From positions 124,001-188,000 of the forward strand of contig NZ_SDSD01000006.1 of assembly GCF_004798965.1 (NCBI RefSeq): a stretch of 64,000 nucleotides of DNA, in the 5' to 3' direction. Under the pieces are notes generated by a model that saw only the letters and a list, made by a program, of their open reading frames with translations, did no database searches and was not told where the DNA came from. This document shows positions 9,817 to 19,646 of the stretch, in pieces; within the stretch, counting starts at the first letter, position 1; every line of letters starts with the position of its first letter. This DNA comes from Onishia niordana (GTDB taxonomy: Bacteria > Pseudomonadota > Gammaproteobacteria > Pseudomonadales > Halomonadaceae). Both the position numbers and the translations under genes were made by a program.

Positions 9817-12800
9817 ATGAGCCTGTTTCGCCTCCTGCTGCGCTGGGCACTGACGATTTTTGCGATTCTGCTGGCCCTGCTCGCCGTCCTGGTACTTACC
9901 TTGCGGCTGGCTGCCGGCGAGCTGGATCGCTTTCGCCCCGAACTCGAGTCTCTGCTGTCAGCGCGGTTTAATGCCGAGCTCACTATGGAGAAGATTTCAG
10001 GTAGCTTTCACGGCCTTGACCCTGCGCTGACCCTTGAAGATCTTACGCTCGTCTCACGTACCGAGTCTTCGCATCCGCTGATTGAAATTGACAGGGCCGG
10101 ATTGCGTGTCGATAGCATGGCGAGCCTTTGGGGTGGCATGCCCGAAATCGATGACGCCAGCATTCGTGGCGTTACCGTGCATCTTTATCAGAAGCCTGAT
10201 CTCAGCTGGCAATGGCCGCAACCTGCCGAGCTACCCCCGGAAATCATCCCCGATGGCCGCTTTACACTTGACCGACTCGATTACTGGGTCGGCGTTCTGT
10301 TGCGTCAGCGTCTTGCGGTCGAAAACGTGCGGGTGGTGCTGCATGGACTCGATCGACAGCTGGCATTTGAGGCGCCACGCCTGCTCATGGCCGGCGATGC
10401 CGGGCGCGCCCATATCGAGGGTCAGCTGCATGTGGCAGGGAATCCTGACGCGACCCTGACGGCGGTGCTTGAGGTATTGCCGGGAGAGCATGGGCTTGCC
10501 GATTTCAACGCCGCGCTTCAGGCGCGAATGAAGCTTGAGCATCTGGTCGAACTGACGGAGGTGCTCAGTCGCAACGACCCGTTGAAAGTCGAGGAAGCGC
10601 GTGGTGAAGCAAAGCTCTGGGGGCGCTGGCGGCATGCTGCGCTGGAAGATGTGCGCCTGGATGTCAACGTACCCCAGTTGCAACTGAGCCATGATCGGCA
10701 GCCGCTGGATCTTAAGGACATCCGGCTCACCGGGCAGTGGTTGCGAGACGAGGATGGATGGCAAGCCTGGCTTGGCACTCAAGGTGATGCCAAGCGGACT
10801 GCGACACCCACAGAGGCAGCAGTCAATGCCCCGGAAGTAACCGACGGGCCCGATGGGCAGTCGATTAAGCTCGACGAAGAACAGGCGCGCGAAGAGGGGG
10901 CTGATGAAAGCACTGTCGGCCGACCGCTGCCCAGGCACTGGCAGGCCAGCGGGGATGATGATGGCTGGTGGATGACGACGAGTGAATTCGATTTGGCCGC
11001 CTTGGCGGCCTGGCGTGAACGGGCCCCCTTGCCCGAAGGGCTTCAGCGTGTGTTGGGAAGGCTTGCGCCCAGGGGGCAGGTCGGTGGTCTCAAGGTGGGG
11101 CATCGCGACGGCCATTGGCTCGCTTTCGCCGAGCTTTATGATGTGGCTGTCGATCCTTGGCAGGGAGCGCCTGGGGGCGGCCCCCTGGACGCCTGGGTTG
11201 AAGCCAAGGACCTGGCAGGCAAGATTGTGTTCACCGACAGTGAGAACGAGACCACTAGCCTCGATTTCCCCCAGCTTTTTGCGGCGCCGATGGCACTGTC
11301 TTCCGCGTCCGGTGAAGTGAGTTGGAACTACCACAACAAAGGTGCCACCGTGACCGGCCAAGACCTCGCGGTAACCTGGCGTGGTGCATCGGTGGCGGGT
11401 GGCTTCGATCTCGATGTGGGAAGCGGCACGCCTGGCAAGCTGGGGCTCGACCTTTCCTTTGCGGATGTGGATGCCGCCGATGTCGATCTTCTCGACTGGC
11501 TGCCGATCAAGACGCTTCCCCCTGCGCTCAGCGAGTGGTTGGGGCGAGGGGTGGCAGGCTATGTCGATGATGGGCAGCTGTCGCTCGATCTTCCGCTACG
11601 CGAGAATATCCGCATGGAGGATGTAGGGCTCTCGCTGGCACTGGATATCCGCGATGCTACCCTGCCTTTTGCGCCCGATTGGCCGGTACTCGAGGGTGTC
11701 AAAGGTCAGCTGCGTTTCGACAATCAGCAGCTGTCGGCCGATGTCGAGTCGGCCAGTCTGGTCGGTTTGCAGGCAAAGGACGCGACGGTCAGCTTGATCG
11801 ATCAGCGTCTCGAGGTGAAAGGCCAGGCCGAGGGCAGCACAGACGAACTGCTGGATTTGCTGGCTGCCATCCCTGACTTGGAGATCGGTCGAGACGACAT
11901 CAGCAGCCAGGGAGCGGTCGCCGGAAGCGTAGACCTGGCCATGAACCTTGATGCGCCCGACGCGATGGCGCTTGATGTCGACGCTCGCGTCGACGCGCCA
12001 CGTTTGAGCCTTGAGGGGGCGGCGCTAAATGCCTACGACGTAAATGGTAGCCTGCAGTATCGTCGTCGCGACGGCCAAGGCGGACTCTCTGGTGAGCTGG
12101 GTGCCCGAGTCTTCGATGGGCCTATGCTGGCGCGTTTCGAGGGCGATGAACAGACCATAACCGTGAACGGTCGAGCCTTGGCGCGAGGGTTGATTGATTG
12201 GGTGGATCACCCGGGACTGGCCCCGCTGGTCGATGGCTATCTGCCCTATACGCTGCGCATCCCGCTCAAGGATCAAACCTCGCCCGTGACGCTAGATAGC
12301 CGGCTCCAAGGGCTGGCGCTTAACCTGCCAGCTCCCTTTGGCAAGATGGCCAATGAGGTGGTGCCGCTGAGACTTACCGTCGACCGGGCGGGTGAGCGGG
12401 GCGAGATAACCCTGCGGGATCGAGCGAAAATGCGCTGGCGTAATACATCGGTGGGTCGTCAGGGCCAGCTGTGGTTGGAGAACTGGCCGCTGGAGCCGAC
12501 GTGGCCGCAACGTGCTGGGTGGTCGCTGCAGTGGCGGACCAATCGCCTGGCGGTATCTCCCTGGGCAAAAGCGCTTGCTGATTTGTCCTTGCAGGGTCTT
12601 GCCGCCGAGAATCAGCAAGGAAATGCGAAAGACAGTCCGCTGGATACCATTGAGCTGTCTGTGGCCTGCCTGTCATTTCGCGATCATTGCCAAGGCACCG
12701 TGCAGGCAAACGCCGATTCGCTTGCCGGCGGCAATTGGCGTGTGGCGTTGGATGGCAGTATCGCCAAGGGTCAGGCTGACTACCGTCCCGGCGACACTAG

Positions 12801-13740
12801 GCCGATTACCATCGATCTGTCGCGGCTGTCTCTCGATGGACTATGGCCGGCACCCGAGCCTCCCTCTCAAGTACTCGAAGAGGTGGATACCGCCCAGGCG
12901 GCATTACCGTTGCCGAACTGGCTAACATCGGTGCCCGATGGACGGCTGCGAGTGGCAAAGATGACCCGTCTGGGCAGTACCCTGGGGCCCTTGAACCTGG
13001 GTTGGCAGGCCTCGCCTTCTCAGCTTGTGCTTGCTCCGTTGGGCCTGACACTGGGCCAGGTGAGCGCACGTGGCGAGCTGATCTGGGAGGCCGCGGGATC
13101 TGGCTCGAGTTTGACGCGCTCTCGGTTGCGCCTGGATGGTGGTGATCTGGGAACGGCGCTTGCCACGCTCGCTCAGGACGTGCCGATCCGTAATTCAGAG
13201 ACCCATGTCGCGTCCCAGCTGGCCTGGCCGGGGGCCCCCTGGCAGTTTGCGTTGGCGCGTTCCCGTGGCAGCCTCGATGTCAGCCTTCGCGACGGGCGAT
13301 TCCTCAATTTGCAGTCGGGTTCGGCCAAGCTGGTGGGCCTGCTCAATTTCGATAATCTGTTGCGCCGCCTGCGACTCGATTTCTCCGATGTCACCGGGCA
13401 GGGAACCGCCTTTGATCGTGTCAACGGGAGTGCGACGCTGTATGGTGGGATCCTCGAGACTCACGGCCCTGTGCAGATCGACGCGCCGGCGACCCAATTC
13501 AGTCTCGAGGGGCAGGTCGATCTGGTGCAGCGTGAACTCGATCAGCGTTTAGCGATCACAGTTCCTGTGACACAGGCGTTACCGGTCGCGGCGTTGTTGG
13601 CCGGCGGACCGGTCGTTGGCGGAGCGGTTTTCCTCGCTCAGCGCCTGTTCGGTCGTGCTATCGACCGTGTGACCCGAATCCACTACCGCGTACAAGGTCC
13701 TTGGACCGATCCGCGGATTTCTCTGGAAAGTGCCGAATGA
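9817..13740 (+). CDS. yhdP: YhdP, AsmA-like envelope lipid-transport protein
   Basis: Very large (1307 residues) inner-membrane-anchored protein of the AsmA/TamB/YhdP group. In E. coli these bridge the periplasm and carry phospholipid to the outer membrane. One N-terminal membrane helix (about residues 8-30) is followed by a DUF3971-type region, a long beta-repeat body and a C-terminal AsmA-like domain ([24 protein letters not shown] and [20 protein letters not shown] patterns). A TAGGAGG ribosome site overlaps the rng stop. An acidic, low-complexity stretch at about residues 322-372 looks like a lineage-specific insertion. The last codons overlap the tldD start. Confidence 0.92.
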   Translation: MSLFRLLLRWALTIFAILLALLAVLVLTLRLAAGELDRFRPELESLLSARFNAELTMEKISGSFHGLDPALTLEDLTLVSRTESSHPLIEIDRAGLRVDSMASLWGGMPEIDDASIRGVTVHLYQKPDLSWQWPQPAELPPEIIPDGRFTLDRLDYWVGVLLRQRLAVENVRVVLHGLDRQLAFEAPRLLMAGDAGRAHIEGQLHVAGNPDATLTAVLEVLPGEHGLADFNAALQARMKLEHLVELTEVLSRNDPLKVEEARGEAKLWGRWRHAALEDVRLDVNVPQLQLSHDRQPLDLKDIRLTGQWLRDEDGWQAWLGTQGDAKRTATPTEAAVNAPEVTDGPDGQSIKLDEEQAREEGADESTVGRPLPRHWQASGDDDGWWMTTSEFDLAALAAWRERAPLPEGLQRVLGRLAPRGQVGGLKVGHRDGHWLAFAELYDVAVDPWQGAPGGGPLDAWVEAKDLAGKIVFTDSENETTSLDFPQLFAAPMALSSASGEVSWNYHNKGATVTGQDLAVTWRGASVAGGFDLDVGSGTPGKLGLDLSFADVDAADVDLLDWLPIKTLPPALSEWLGRGVAGYVDDGQLSLDLPLRENIRMEDVGLSLALDIRDATLPFAPDWPVLEGVKGQLRFDNQQLSADVESASLVGLQAKDATVSLIDQRLEVKGQAEGSTDELLDLLAAIPDLEIGRDDISSQGAVAGSVDLAMNLDAPDAMALDVDARVDAPRLSLEGAALNAYDVNGSLQYRRRDGQGGLSGELGARVFDGPMLARFEGDEQTITVNGRALARGLIDWVDHPGLAPLVDGYLPYTLRIPLKDQTSPVTLDSRLQGLALNLPAPFGKMANEVVPLRLTVDRAGERGEITLRDRAKMRWRNTSVGRQGQLWLENWPLEPTWPQRAGWSLQWRTNRLAVSPWAKALADLSLQGLAAENQQGNAKDSPLDTIELSVACLSFRDHCQGTVQANADSLAGGNWRVALDGSIAKGQADYRPGDTRPITIDLSRLSLDGLWPAPEPPSQVLEEVDTAQAALPLPNWLTSVPDGRLRVAKMTRLGSTLGPLNLGWQASPSQLVLAPLGLTLGQVSARGELIWEAAGSGSSLTRSRLRLDGGDLGTALATLAQDVPIRNSETHVASQLAWPGAPWQFALARSRGSLDVSLRDGRFLNLQSGSAKLVGLLNFDNLLRRLRLDFSDVTGQGTAFDRVNGSATLYGGILETHGPVQIDAPATQFSLEGQVDLVQRELDQRLAITVPVTQALPVAALLAGGPVVGGAVFLAQRLFGRAIDRVTRIHYRVQGPWTDPRISLESAE

Positions 13741-15203
13741 TGCTCAAGTCCTCCGAACTCTCTTCCCAGGACATGCTGGACACTGCCGTCAGCACCCTGC
13801 TGGCCCCGGGCGGCCTCGATTTGGCGTCGCTCGACACTGGGCTAGGTCATGCCCTGGGGTCGGGCGTCGACTTTGCCGACCTCTACTTTCAGCGCAGCTG
13901 GCAGGAAAGCTGGGTGCTGGAAGATGGCGAGGTCAAGGACGCCAGTTACAACATCGATGGCGGCGTCGGTGTTCGTGCCATGGCCGGCGAAAAGACGGGC
14001 TTTGCCTATTCCAATCAGATCAGTGCCGATGCGCTCAAAGAGACCGGCCGTACCGCGTCCGGCATCTCGCGCAGTGGCTCACGGTTGACGCAGTCTGCCA
14101 TTCAGCTGACAACGGCGTCTCAGCGCTATGCGGGCATCGACCCGCTGTCCGGCCTCTCGGCCGAAGACAAGGTCGCGATGCTCAAGGAAGCCGACCGGGT
14201 CGCCCGTGCGGCAGACCCGGCGGTCAGCCAGGTCAGTGCGTCATTGACCGGTGTTCACGAAGTCGTATTGGTGCGCGCCAGTGACGGTACGCTGGGTGCG
14301 GACATCCGTCCGCTGGTGCGCATGAACGTCAATGTGATTGCCGTGCGCGACGGGCGGCGTGAGCGCGGCAGCGCCGGGGGCGGTGGTCGCTACCCGATGG
14401 CACGTTTACGTGAAGAAGGCGCGCCCAAGCGTTTCGCCAAGGAAGCCGTGCGCCAGGCGCTGGTCAACCTTGAGGCCGTCGACGCGCCGGCCGGCCAGAT
14501 GCCGGTGGTGCTTGGCGCTGGTTGGCCCGGCATCCTGCTCCACGAAGCGGTGGGTCACGGCCTCGAGGGCGATTTCAACCGCAAGGGCAGCTCAGCCTTT
14601 GCCGGCCGCATGGGCGAGCGTGTCGCTTCACCCGGTGTGACCGTCGTTGACGATGCCACCTTGAGCGACCGTCGCGGCTCCATGAGCATCGACGACGAAG
14701 GCACCCCGGGGCAATACACGCCGTTGATCGAGGATGGCGTGCTCACCGGCTACATGCAGGACAAGCTCAATGCGCGGCTGATGGGCATGGCGCCTACCGG
14801 TAACGCGCGTCGCGAATCCTATGCGCATATGCCGATGCCGCGTATGACCAACACCTACATGCTGGCCGGACAGGACGAACCTGCCGATATCATCAAGAGC
14901 GTCAAACGGGGTATTTACGCCGTCAGCTTTGGCGGTGGCCAGGTGGATATTACCTCGGGCAAGTTCGTGTTCTCGGCGAGTGAGGCCTATCTGATTGAAG
15001 ACGGCAAGATCACCGCGCCGGTCAAGGGGGCGACCCTGATCGGCAATGGACCCGAGGCCATGAGTCGTGTGTCGATGATTGGCCATGACCTTGAGCTCGA
15101 CACCGGTGTCGGTGTCTGTGGCAAGGAAGGGCAGGGAGTGCCGGTAGGGGTCGGGCAGCCGACGCTGAAGCTTGATGAGCTGACGGTCGGTGGTACCGAT
15201 TAG
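13740..15203 (+). CDS. tldD: TldD metalloprotease subunit
   Basis: Catalytic subunit of the TldD/TldE heterodimer, a zinc protease that cleaves unfolded peptides. It is needed to mature microcin B17 and degrades the CcdA antitoxin in E. coli. The 487-residue protein carries the zinc motif HEAVGH near residue 267 and the downstream [12 protein letters not shown] region. Two adjacent ATGs (13737 and 13740) overlap the yhdP stop, and either could be used. Its partner pmbA (tldE) lies 759 bases downstream with darP inserted on the opposite strand. Confidence 0.95.
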   Translation: MLKSSELSSQDMLDTAVSTLLAPGGLDLASLDTGLGHALGSGVDFADLYFQRSWQESWVLEDGEVKDASYNIDGGVGVRAMAGEKTGFAYSNQISADALKETGRTASGISRSGSRLTQSAIQLTTASQRYAGIDPLSGLSAEDKVAMLKEADRVARAADPAVSQVSASLTGVHEVVLVRASDGTLGADIRPLVRMNVNVIAVRDGRRERGSAGGGGRYPMARLREEGAPKRFAKEAVRQALVNLEAVDAPAGQMPVVLGAGWPGILLHEAVGHGLEGDFNRKGSSAFAGRMGERVASPGVTVVDDATLSDRRGSMSIDDEGTPGQYTPLIEDGVLTGYMQDKLNARLMGMAPTGNARRESYAHMPMPRMTNTYMLAGQDEPADIIKSVKRGIYAVSFGGGQVDITSGKFVFSASEAYLIEDGKITAPVKGATLIGNGPEAMSRVSMIGHDLELDTGVGVCGKEGQGVPVGVGQPTLKLDELTVGGTD

Positions 15204-15251
15204 TGAGTGATTAGTGAGTGAAAAGCCTGGTGCCGGGGCCGCACTGGCCAG

Positions 15252-15294
15252 CGGCTCGGCTTGACGGTATAGGATTGCCGCGATAGCCGAGCCG
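15252..15294. terminator. Hairpin between convergent tldD and darP
   Basis: A perfect 10-base inverted repeat (15252-15261 with 15285-15294, core GGCTCGGCT/AGCCGAGCC) encloses 23 bases in which CGG and CCG can extend the stem. It lies in the 188-base gap between genes that point towards each other, where a bidirectional terminator is expected. It lacks a U tract on either side, so intrinsic termination is uncertain. Confidence 0.45.
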
Positions 15295-15391
15295 GCGGGA
15301 GCGCTGAGCGGCCTCAGCCAGGCGCTAAAATGCGCTCGACGACAAATCCTTGAGATGTCGCCGGTATACGTCTGGCGAGGCTAGTTTATCG

Positions 15392-15895
15392 TTAAAGGCC
15401 TGCTGTATCGCGGATCAGTTTGAATAGCTTGCGTGCGCTGGTCGGCGGTTTCTGCTGATCTCGCTCGCGGCGCGCGTTGCGAATCAATTGGCGCAGCGCT
15501 TGGCGGTCGACATCGGGATGTTCGACGATAAAGGGTTCAAGGGCGTCATCATCCTCGATCAGACGGTCGCGTTGGCCTTCGAGCCGGTGGAAGGCGTGGT
15601 CACGGCGCAGCGTTTCCTGTTCGAACTCGTCGAACACCGCCTGGATGCCGGCGACATCCTCGCGGCGCATCAGCTTGCCGACATACTGCATGTGCCGGCG
15701 ACGCCCCTCGTGGGAACGGATGCGGGCCGTCTCTTCGACGGCCGCCAGCATCTCGTCGGACAGCGGCAGCCGAGCGCGCCACGCGTCGGAGAGGGCGATA
15801 ATCTTTTCGCCCAGCGCCTGCAGGGATTGCATTTCCTGTTTGCGCTGGGTCTTGCTTTGCCGACCGTCGTGGTCGGCGGGCGATTCAATTGACAT
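15392..15895 (-). CDS. darP: Ribosome-associated protein DarP (YjgA, DUF615)
   Basis: Assembly factor for the large ribosomal subunit that associates with late 50S precursors. The 167-residue, highly charged, helical protein shows the DUF615 pattern: SKTQRKQEMQSLQ near the N-terminus, LSDAWRARLPL, IRSHEGRRRHMQYVGKLMR and a C-terminal arginine-rich RNARRERDQQKPPTSARKLF. The start at 15895 gives MSIESPADHDGRQSK, typical of the family. An in-frame extension to 16144 would overlap pmbA and is rejected. It lies antiparallel between tldD and pmbA. Confidence 0.93.
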   Translation of the reverse strand: MSIESPADHDGRQSKTQRKQEMQSLQALGEKIIALSDAWRARLPLSDEMLAAVEETARIRSHEGRRRHMQYVGKLMRREDVAGIQAVFDEFEQETLRRDHAFHRLEGQRDRLIEDDDALEPFIVEHPDVDRQALRQLIRNARRERDQQKPPTSARKLFKLIRDTAGL

Positions 15896-15961
15896 GCCAT
15901 TACCATCAGCATTGGGAGGTTGGTGCAGTATACCAGCCAGCCTCGCTACAAGGAGACCAAG

Positions 15962-17302
15962 ATGACTCAGGCTTTTGATGCCGCCGCCCAGCAGGCATTG
16001 CTGGAGTCCCGGGCCCAGGCCGCACTTGACCAGGCGCGTTCTCTGGGTGCCGATGCCTGTGAAGTGGGAGCCAGTGTCGATCAGGGGCTTGGCGTAAGCG
16101 TACGCCTGGGGGAGGTGGAAACCGTCGAGCTGTCCCGTGATCAAGGAATCGCCGTGACGGTCTACGTGGGCAAGCGCAAGGGCACGGCGTCTTCATCGGA
16201 TGCAGGCGAAGCCTCTATTCGTTCAGCCGTTGACCAGGCCATGGCCATCGCACGCTATACCGGTGAAGACGATTTTGCCGGCCTGGCACCTGCCGAACTG
16301 ATGGCCCGCGAGCTGCCGGATCTTGATGTCCACCACCCTTGGGCGCTTACCACCGATGAAGCCATCGAGCGTGCACTGGCCTGCGAAGCGGCTGGTCGCG
16401 CGGTAGCGGGAATCAGCAAGTCCGAGGGGGCGGAAATCTCCAGTGGGGAAGGCGTGCGCGTCTATGCCAATAGTCACGGTTTCCTGGGTAGCCAGCGCGG
16501 CAGCCAGCATTCGTTGTCCTGCATGCTGATTGCCGAGGATGAGAATGGCATGCAGCGTGACTATGACTACACCAGCGAGCGCGATCCCCGCAAGCTCGCC
16601 AGTGCCGAGGCGATCGGTGCTTCCGCTGCCGAGCGCACCCTGCGGCGCCTGGGTGCTCAGCGCCCGGTCACGGGCCGTTTCCCGGTCATGTTCGATCCAA
16701 GCCTCGCCAGTGGTTTGATCAGCCATCTGATGGGAGCGCTTGCCGGCGGTGCCCTGTATCGCGAGTCTTCCTTTCTCTGCGACCGGCTCGGCGACAGCCT
16801 GTTCCCTGAGTGGTTCAGTCTTTACGAGCGGCCTCGGGAACCGGGTGCCATGGCCAGCACTCCCTTCGATGGTGACGGCGTCTACACGCGGGACAATGTC
16901 TTTATCGACCAGGGCCGCCTGGCAAGCTACATGCTGTCGGCCTATAGCGCCCGTCGCCTTGGCATGACGACCACCGGCAATGCCGGCGGCGCACGCAACC
17001 TGCGCCTGGATGCACCGCTAGAGAGTCGTGATGCGCTGCTTGCGAAGATGGATCGCGGTGTTCTGGTCACTGAGCTGATGGGGCAGGGGGTCAACGGGGT
17101 GACCGGCGACTATTCTCGCGGTGCCGCTGGTTTCTGGGTCGAGAATGGCCGCATTCAGTACCCCGTCGAGGAGTTCACCATCGCCGGCAGCTTGCAGAAG
17201 ATGTTCGCAGGCCTGGTGGGTGTCGGTGACGATATCGATACCCGCGGTAGCGTGCATAGCGGCAGCTGGTTAATCGATGAGATGACCATCGCTGGCGGTT
17301 AG
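15962..17302 (+). CDS. pmbA: TldE/PmbA metalloprotease subunit
   Basis: Non-catalytic partner of TldD. The 446-residue protein shares the TldD fold but lacks the HExxxH zinc site. Family features visible are DQGIAVTVYVGKRKGTAS-like text around residue 60, GSQRGSQHSLSCM, and the C-terminal GDYSRGAAGFWVENG and GVGDDI segments. The ATG at 15962 is preferred to one 42 bases upstream because AAGGAG is properly spaced before it. The 66-base gap to divergent darP contains TATACC at about 15930 but no convincing -35. Confidence 0.94.
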   Translation: MTQAFDAAAQQALLESRAQAALDQARSLGADACEVGASVDQGLGVSVRLGEVETVELSRDQGIAVTVYVGKRKGTASSSDAGEASIRSAVDQAMAIARYTGEDDFAGLAPAELMARELPDLDVHHPWALTTDEAIERALACEAAGRAVAGISKSEGAEISSGEGVRVYANSHGFLGSQRGSQHSLSCMLIAEDENGMQRDYDYTSERDPRKLASAEAIGASAAERTLRRLGAQRPVTGRFPVMFDPSLASGLISHLMGALAGGALYRESSFLCDRLGDSLFPEWFSLYERPREPGAMASTPFDGDGVYTRDNVFIDQGRLASYMLSAYSARRLGMTTTGNAGGARNLRLDAPLESRDALLAKMDRGVLVTELMGQGVNGVTGDYSRGAAGFWVENGRIQYPVEEFTIAGSLQKMFAGLVGVGDDIDTRGSVHSGSWLIDEMTIAGG

Positions 17303-17341
17303 CGCCTTGACGTGCCGTGTTGGGTGGTCACCGCTCCCAAT

Positions 17342-17373
17342 AAAAACGCCACCCTTCAAGGGTGGCGTTTTTT
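17342..17373. terminator. Bidirectional rho-independent terminator (pmbA / ptsO)
   Basis: CGCCACCC (17347-17354) pairs with GGGTGGCG (17360-17367). Five A's lie on the left and six T's on the right, so it works as a terminator for pmbA on the plus strand and for the ptsO operon on the minus strand. Confidence 0.9.
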
Positions 17374-17423
17374 GTTTGAACTGGGAGCGATGGGAGGAAC
17401 AGCCGACCAAGGGGGGCTGAAGA

Positions 17424-17693
17424 TCAGGCGTCCTCGTCGAAGCGGGCCTCGATCAGCGCTGTGACAGCCGACAGTGCGGCCTCGGCGTCATCGCCCTCGG
17501 CCTGGATCTCTAGCTCACTGCCGCAGGGCGCAGCAAGCATCAGCAGCGCCATGACGTTGGCCGCATCGGCAGATCGTCCCTGATGGTGAACGGTGATGCT
17601 CGCCGTAAAGCCCTGGCAGCATTGCACCAGCTTGGTCGCTGCACGCGCGTGCAGGCCACGCTTGTTAATGAGGGTCAGTTCACGTCTGGGCAT
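17424..17693 (-). CDS. ptsO: HPr-like phosphocarrier NPr of the nitrogen PTS
   Basis: Phosphocarrier between EI-Ntr (PtsP) and EIIA-Ntr (PtsN). The 89-residue HPr fold carries its phosphorylated histidine in KRGLHARAATKLV (His16) and the regulatory helix region near NVMALLMLAAPCGSELEI. The start at 17693 lies inside the end of rapZ (14-base overlap), as expected for the last gene of the rpoN-hpf-ptsN-rapZ-ptsO unit. Longer in-frame reading upstream would lie within rapZ and is not supported. Confidence 0.93.
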   Translation of the reverse strand: MPRRELTLINKRGLHARAATKLVQCCQGFTASITVHHQGRSADAANVMALLMLAAPCGSELEIQAEGDDAEAALSAVTALIEARFDEDA

Positions 17694-18600
17694 GGAGGTC
17701 AGCGTCCTTGCTGTCCTTTGGGGTCTCGAGCATGGCGGTATGGATGCCGAGTTCGCGGTGGCGAAGCCTGACGCCTGAGTGCTTGGCCGCGAAATGGCGT
17801 GCCAGCCGCTCAGCGAGATAGACCGAGCGATGCTGGCCACCGGTGCAGCCGATGGCCACTGTCATATAGCTGCGGTGGCTGGCCTGATAGGCCGGCAGCC
17901 AGCGGGTCAGCCAGTCGATGATGTCGGTGGCTAGTTGATCGACGTCATCGTATCCCTCGAGAAACTCGATGATCTCCGGGTCGCGGCCAGTGGACTGACG
18001 AAGCCTGGGATCCCAGTAAGGGTTGGGCAGACAGCGCGCGTCGAACACCGTGTCGGCATCCAGGGGGACGCCGCTCTTGAAACCGAAGGACTCGAACGTC
18101 AGCGTCATGTCCTGTTCGCGATGCTGAGCCACCTGCTCGGCGATGCGGCCCCGCAGCTCGTGTACCGATAGGCGAGTGGTGTCGATGATCAGGTCGGCGA
18201 GATCCAGAATCTCGGCAAGCGCCGTTTCTTCGCTGTCGATAGCCTCGGCCAAGGTCATTTGACTGTCGCGCGTCAATGGATGGCGACGGCGAGTGGCCGA
18301 GTAGCGCTCAAGGAGGATCTTGGAGTCGGCGGTCAGGTAGACCACCTGGCACTGGATACCCCTGGCTTGCAAATCGGCCAGTAGGCTTGGGAAACGTTCC
18401 AGGGCATGCGGCAAGTTGCGAGCATCAATGCTGACGGCGCTCGACGAGCGACGCGTCGAGTCACGCTGCAGCTCGTCGACCAGCGTACCGAGCAGCATGG
18501 CTGGCAGATTATCGATCGCATAGTAGCCCAGGTCCTCCAGGGCTTGCAGGGCAATCGACTTGCCGGAGCCAGAACGGCCGCTGATGATCACGAGCTGCAT
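17680..18600 (-). CDS. rapZ: RNase adapter / nucleotide-binding protein RapZ
   Basis: Adapter that in E. coli presents sRNA GlmZ to RNase E and so controls glucosamine-6-phosphate synthase, a feed into cell-wall precursors. The 306-residue protein has Walker A GRSGSGKS at residues 8-15, Walker B-like DLIIDTT, and a C-terminal domain with SFGFKSGVPLDAD and GCTGGQHRSV, the metabolite/RNA-binding part. The start at 18600 follows GGAGG; an upstream in-frame ATG gives a nonstandard N-terminus. Whether GlmY/GlmZ exist in this organism cannot be judged from here. Confidence 0.95.
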   Translation of the reverse strand: MQLVIISGRSGSGKSIALQALEDLGYYAIDNLPAMLLGTLVDELQRDSTRRSSSAVSIDARNLPHALERFPSLLADLQARGIQCQVVYLTADSKILLERYSATRRRHPLTRDSQMTLAEAIDSEETALAEILDLADLIIDTTRLSVHELRGRIAEQVAQHREQDMTLTFESFGFKSGVPLDADTVFDARCLPNPYWDPRLRQSTGRDPEIIEFLEGYDDVDQLATDIIDWLTRWLPAYQASHRSYMTVAIGCTGGQHRSVYLAERLARHFAAKHSGVRLRHRELGIHTAMLETPKDSKDADLHAQT

Positions 18601-18693
18601 GAGGCCTCCTGTTTTCCAGGTCAATGAACGTTGGTGATCATGAAGGAGCTATCAAGGATAGGTTGTACGAGTGCGCAAGGCGTTTGTGCACAC

Positions 18694-19176
18694 TTAGCCG
18701 GCGCGCCCATCGCTTGTATGGTGGCGTATGGCGTCCAGCAGAATGTCATATAGCTGACGCTGGGTCTCACTCTTGCGCAGTTGCTGGCGAGTCTCGGCGT
18801 CATTCATGATCGATGCTACCTGGCCAAGAAGCGCCAGGTGAGCGTCATCAGCCTGCTCAGGAACTAGCAGCACGAAAACCAGATCAACGGGGTCACCATC
18901 AATGGCATCGAAGTCTACCGGTTCGCTCAGTTTGAGGAAACTGGCTAGTGGTGCTTTACAGTGAGGGTTACGGGCATGCGGAATGGCTACGCCATGTCCG
19001 ATGCCCGTGCTGCCTAGTCGCTCTCTGCCCACGAGGCGGCTGAACACCTCTTGGCTATCGAGGCTAGGTGTGTTCTGGGCGATGAAGGTGCTGAAAAACT
19101 CCAGCACTCGCTTCTTGCTTCCCCCGGGCACACCGAAAAGGGCGCGCTCGGGGGGCAGGATGGATTCCAACGTCAT
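18694..19176 (-). CDS. ptsN: Nitrogen-regulatory phosphotransferase EIIA-Ntr
   Basis: Terminal phosphoacceptor of the nitrogen PTS, which links nitrogen and carbon status to potassium transport and stress responses. The 160-residue protein has the EIIA fructose-type fold. Segments visible are SKKRVLEFFSTFI, RERLGSTGIGHGVAIPHAR with the phosphorylated His in IPHAR, and DAIDGDPVDLVFVLLVPE. The start at 19176, four bases after the hpf stop, gives MTLESIL, aligning with E. coli PtsN. A longer frame into hpf is rejected. Confidence 0.95.
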   Translation of the reverse strand: MTLESILPPERALFGVPGGSKKRVLEFFSTFIAQNTPSLDSQEVFSRLVGRERLGSTGIGHGVAIPHARNPHCKAPLASFLKLSEPVDFDAIDGDPVDLVFVLLVPEQADDAHLALLGQVASIMNDAETRQQLRKSETQRQLYDILLDAIRHHTSDGRAG

Positions 19177-19180
19177 AATG

Positions 19181-19489
19181 TCAGCGAACGCTGGCGCCTT
19201 GGGCGCGCGCCTGTGCTTTTTCCTTGTGCTTGACAAGCTGGCGGTCAAGCTTGTCGGCGAGGGCGTCAATCGCGGCGTACATGTCGGTGTTCTCAGCGTC
19301 GGCATGCAATTCTGCACCGGCTGCATGCAGGGTGCAGGCGGCCTGTTGGCGTTCTTTCTCGATGGAAAGGGTGACCTGGACTGTAGTGATGTTGTCGTAG
19401 TGACGCTCCAAGCGGGTGAGCTTCTCGTTCACATAGTCGCGCAGTGCATCGGTCAGTTCAACGTGATGGCCGGTGATATTAACTTGCAT
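19181..19489 (-). CDS. hpf: Ribosome hibernation promoting factor (short form)
   Basis: Binds 30S subunits in stationary phase and promotes 100S dimer formation, protecting idle ribosomes. The 102-residue protein consists only of the S30AE/YfiA domain, beginning MQVNITGHHVELTDALRDYV, with ADAENTDMYAAIDALADKLDRQL near the end. There is no C-terminal dimerisation domain, as in the gammaproteobacterial short form that acts with RMF. The start follows AAGGAG. It lies between rpoN and ptsN as in E. coli. Confidence 0.95.
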   Translation of the reverse strand: MQVNITGHHVELTDALRDYVNEKLTRLERHYDNITTVQVTLSIEKERQQAACTLHAAGAELHADAENTDMYAAIDALADKLDRQLVKHKEKAQARAQGASVR

Positions 19490-19646
19490 GGCACGCTCCT
19501 TATCCTGCGGTTGGCTAATCGATTGTAACCCTTTTTGGCGCTCTGCATACCCCTTGGCAAGGCGCTTTTCCAATACATCCACTTTCGATGTTTTTTTCTC
19601 TTCTAGTCAATAGGTTATGCTGCGCAAGAGCAATTATTTTGCCGCA

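Noticed and set aside
10231-11361. Minus-strand frame of 376 residues inside yhdP
   Set aside because: yhdP is continuous and recognisable over this region; the antisense reading has no recognisable motif.
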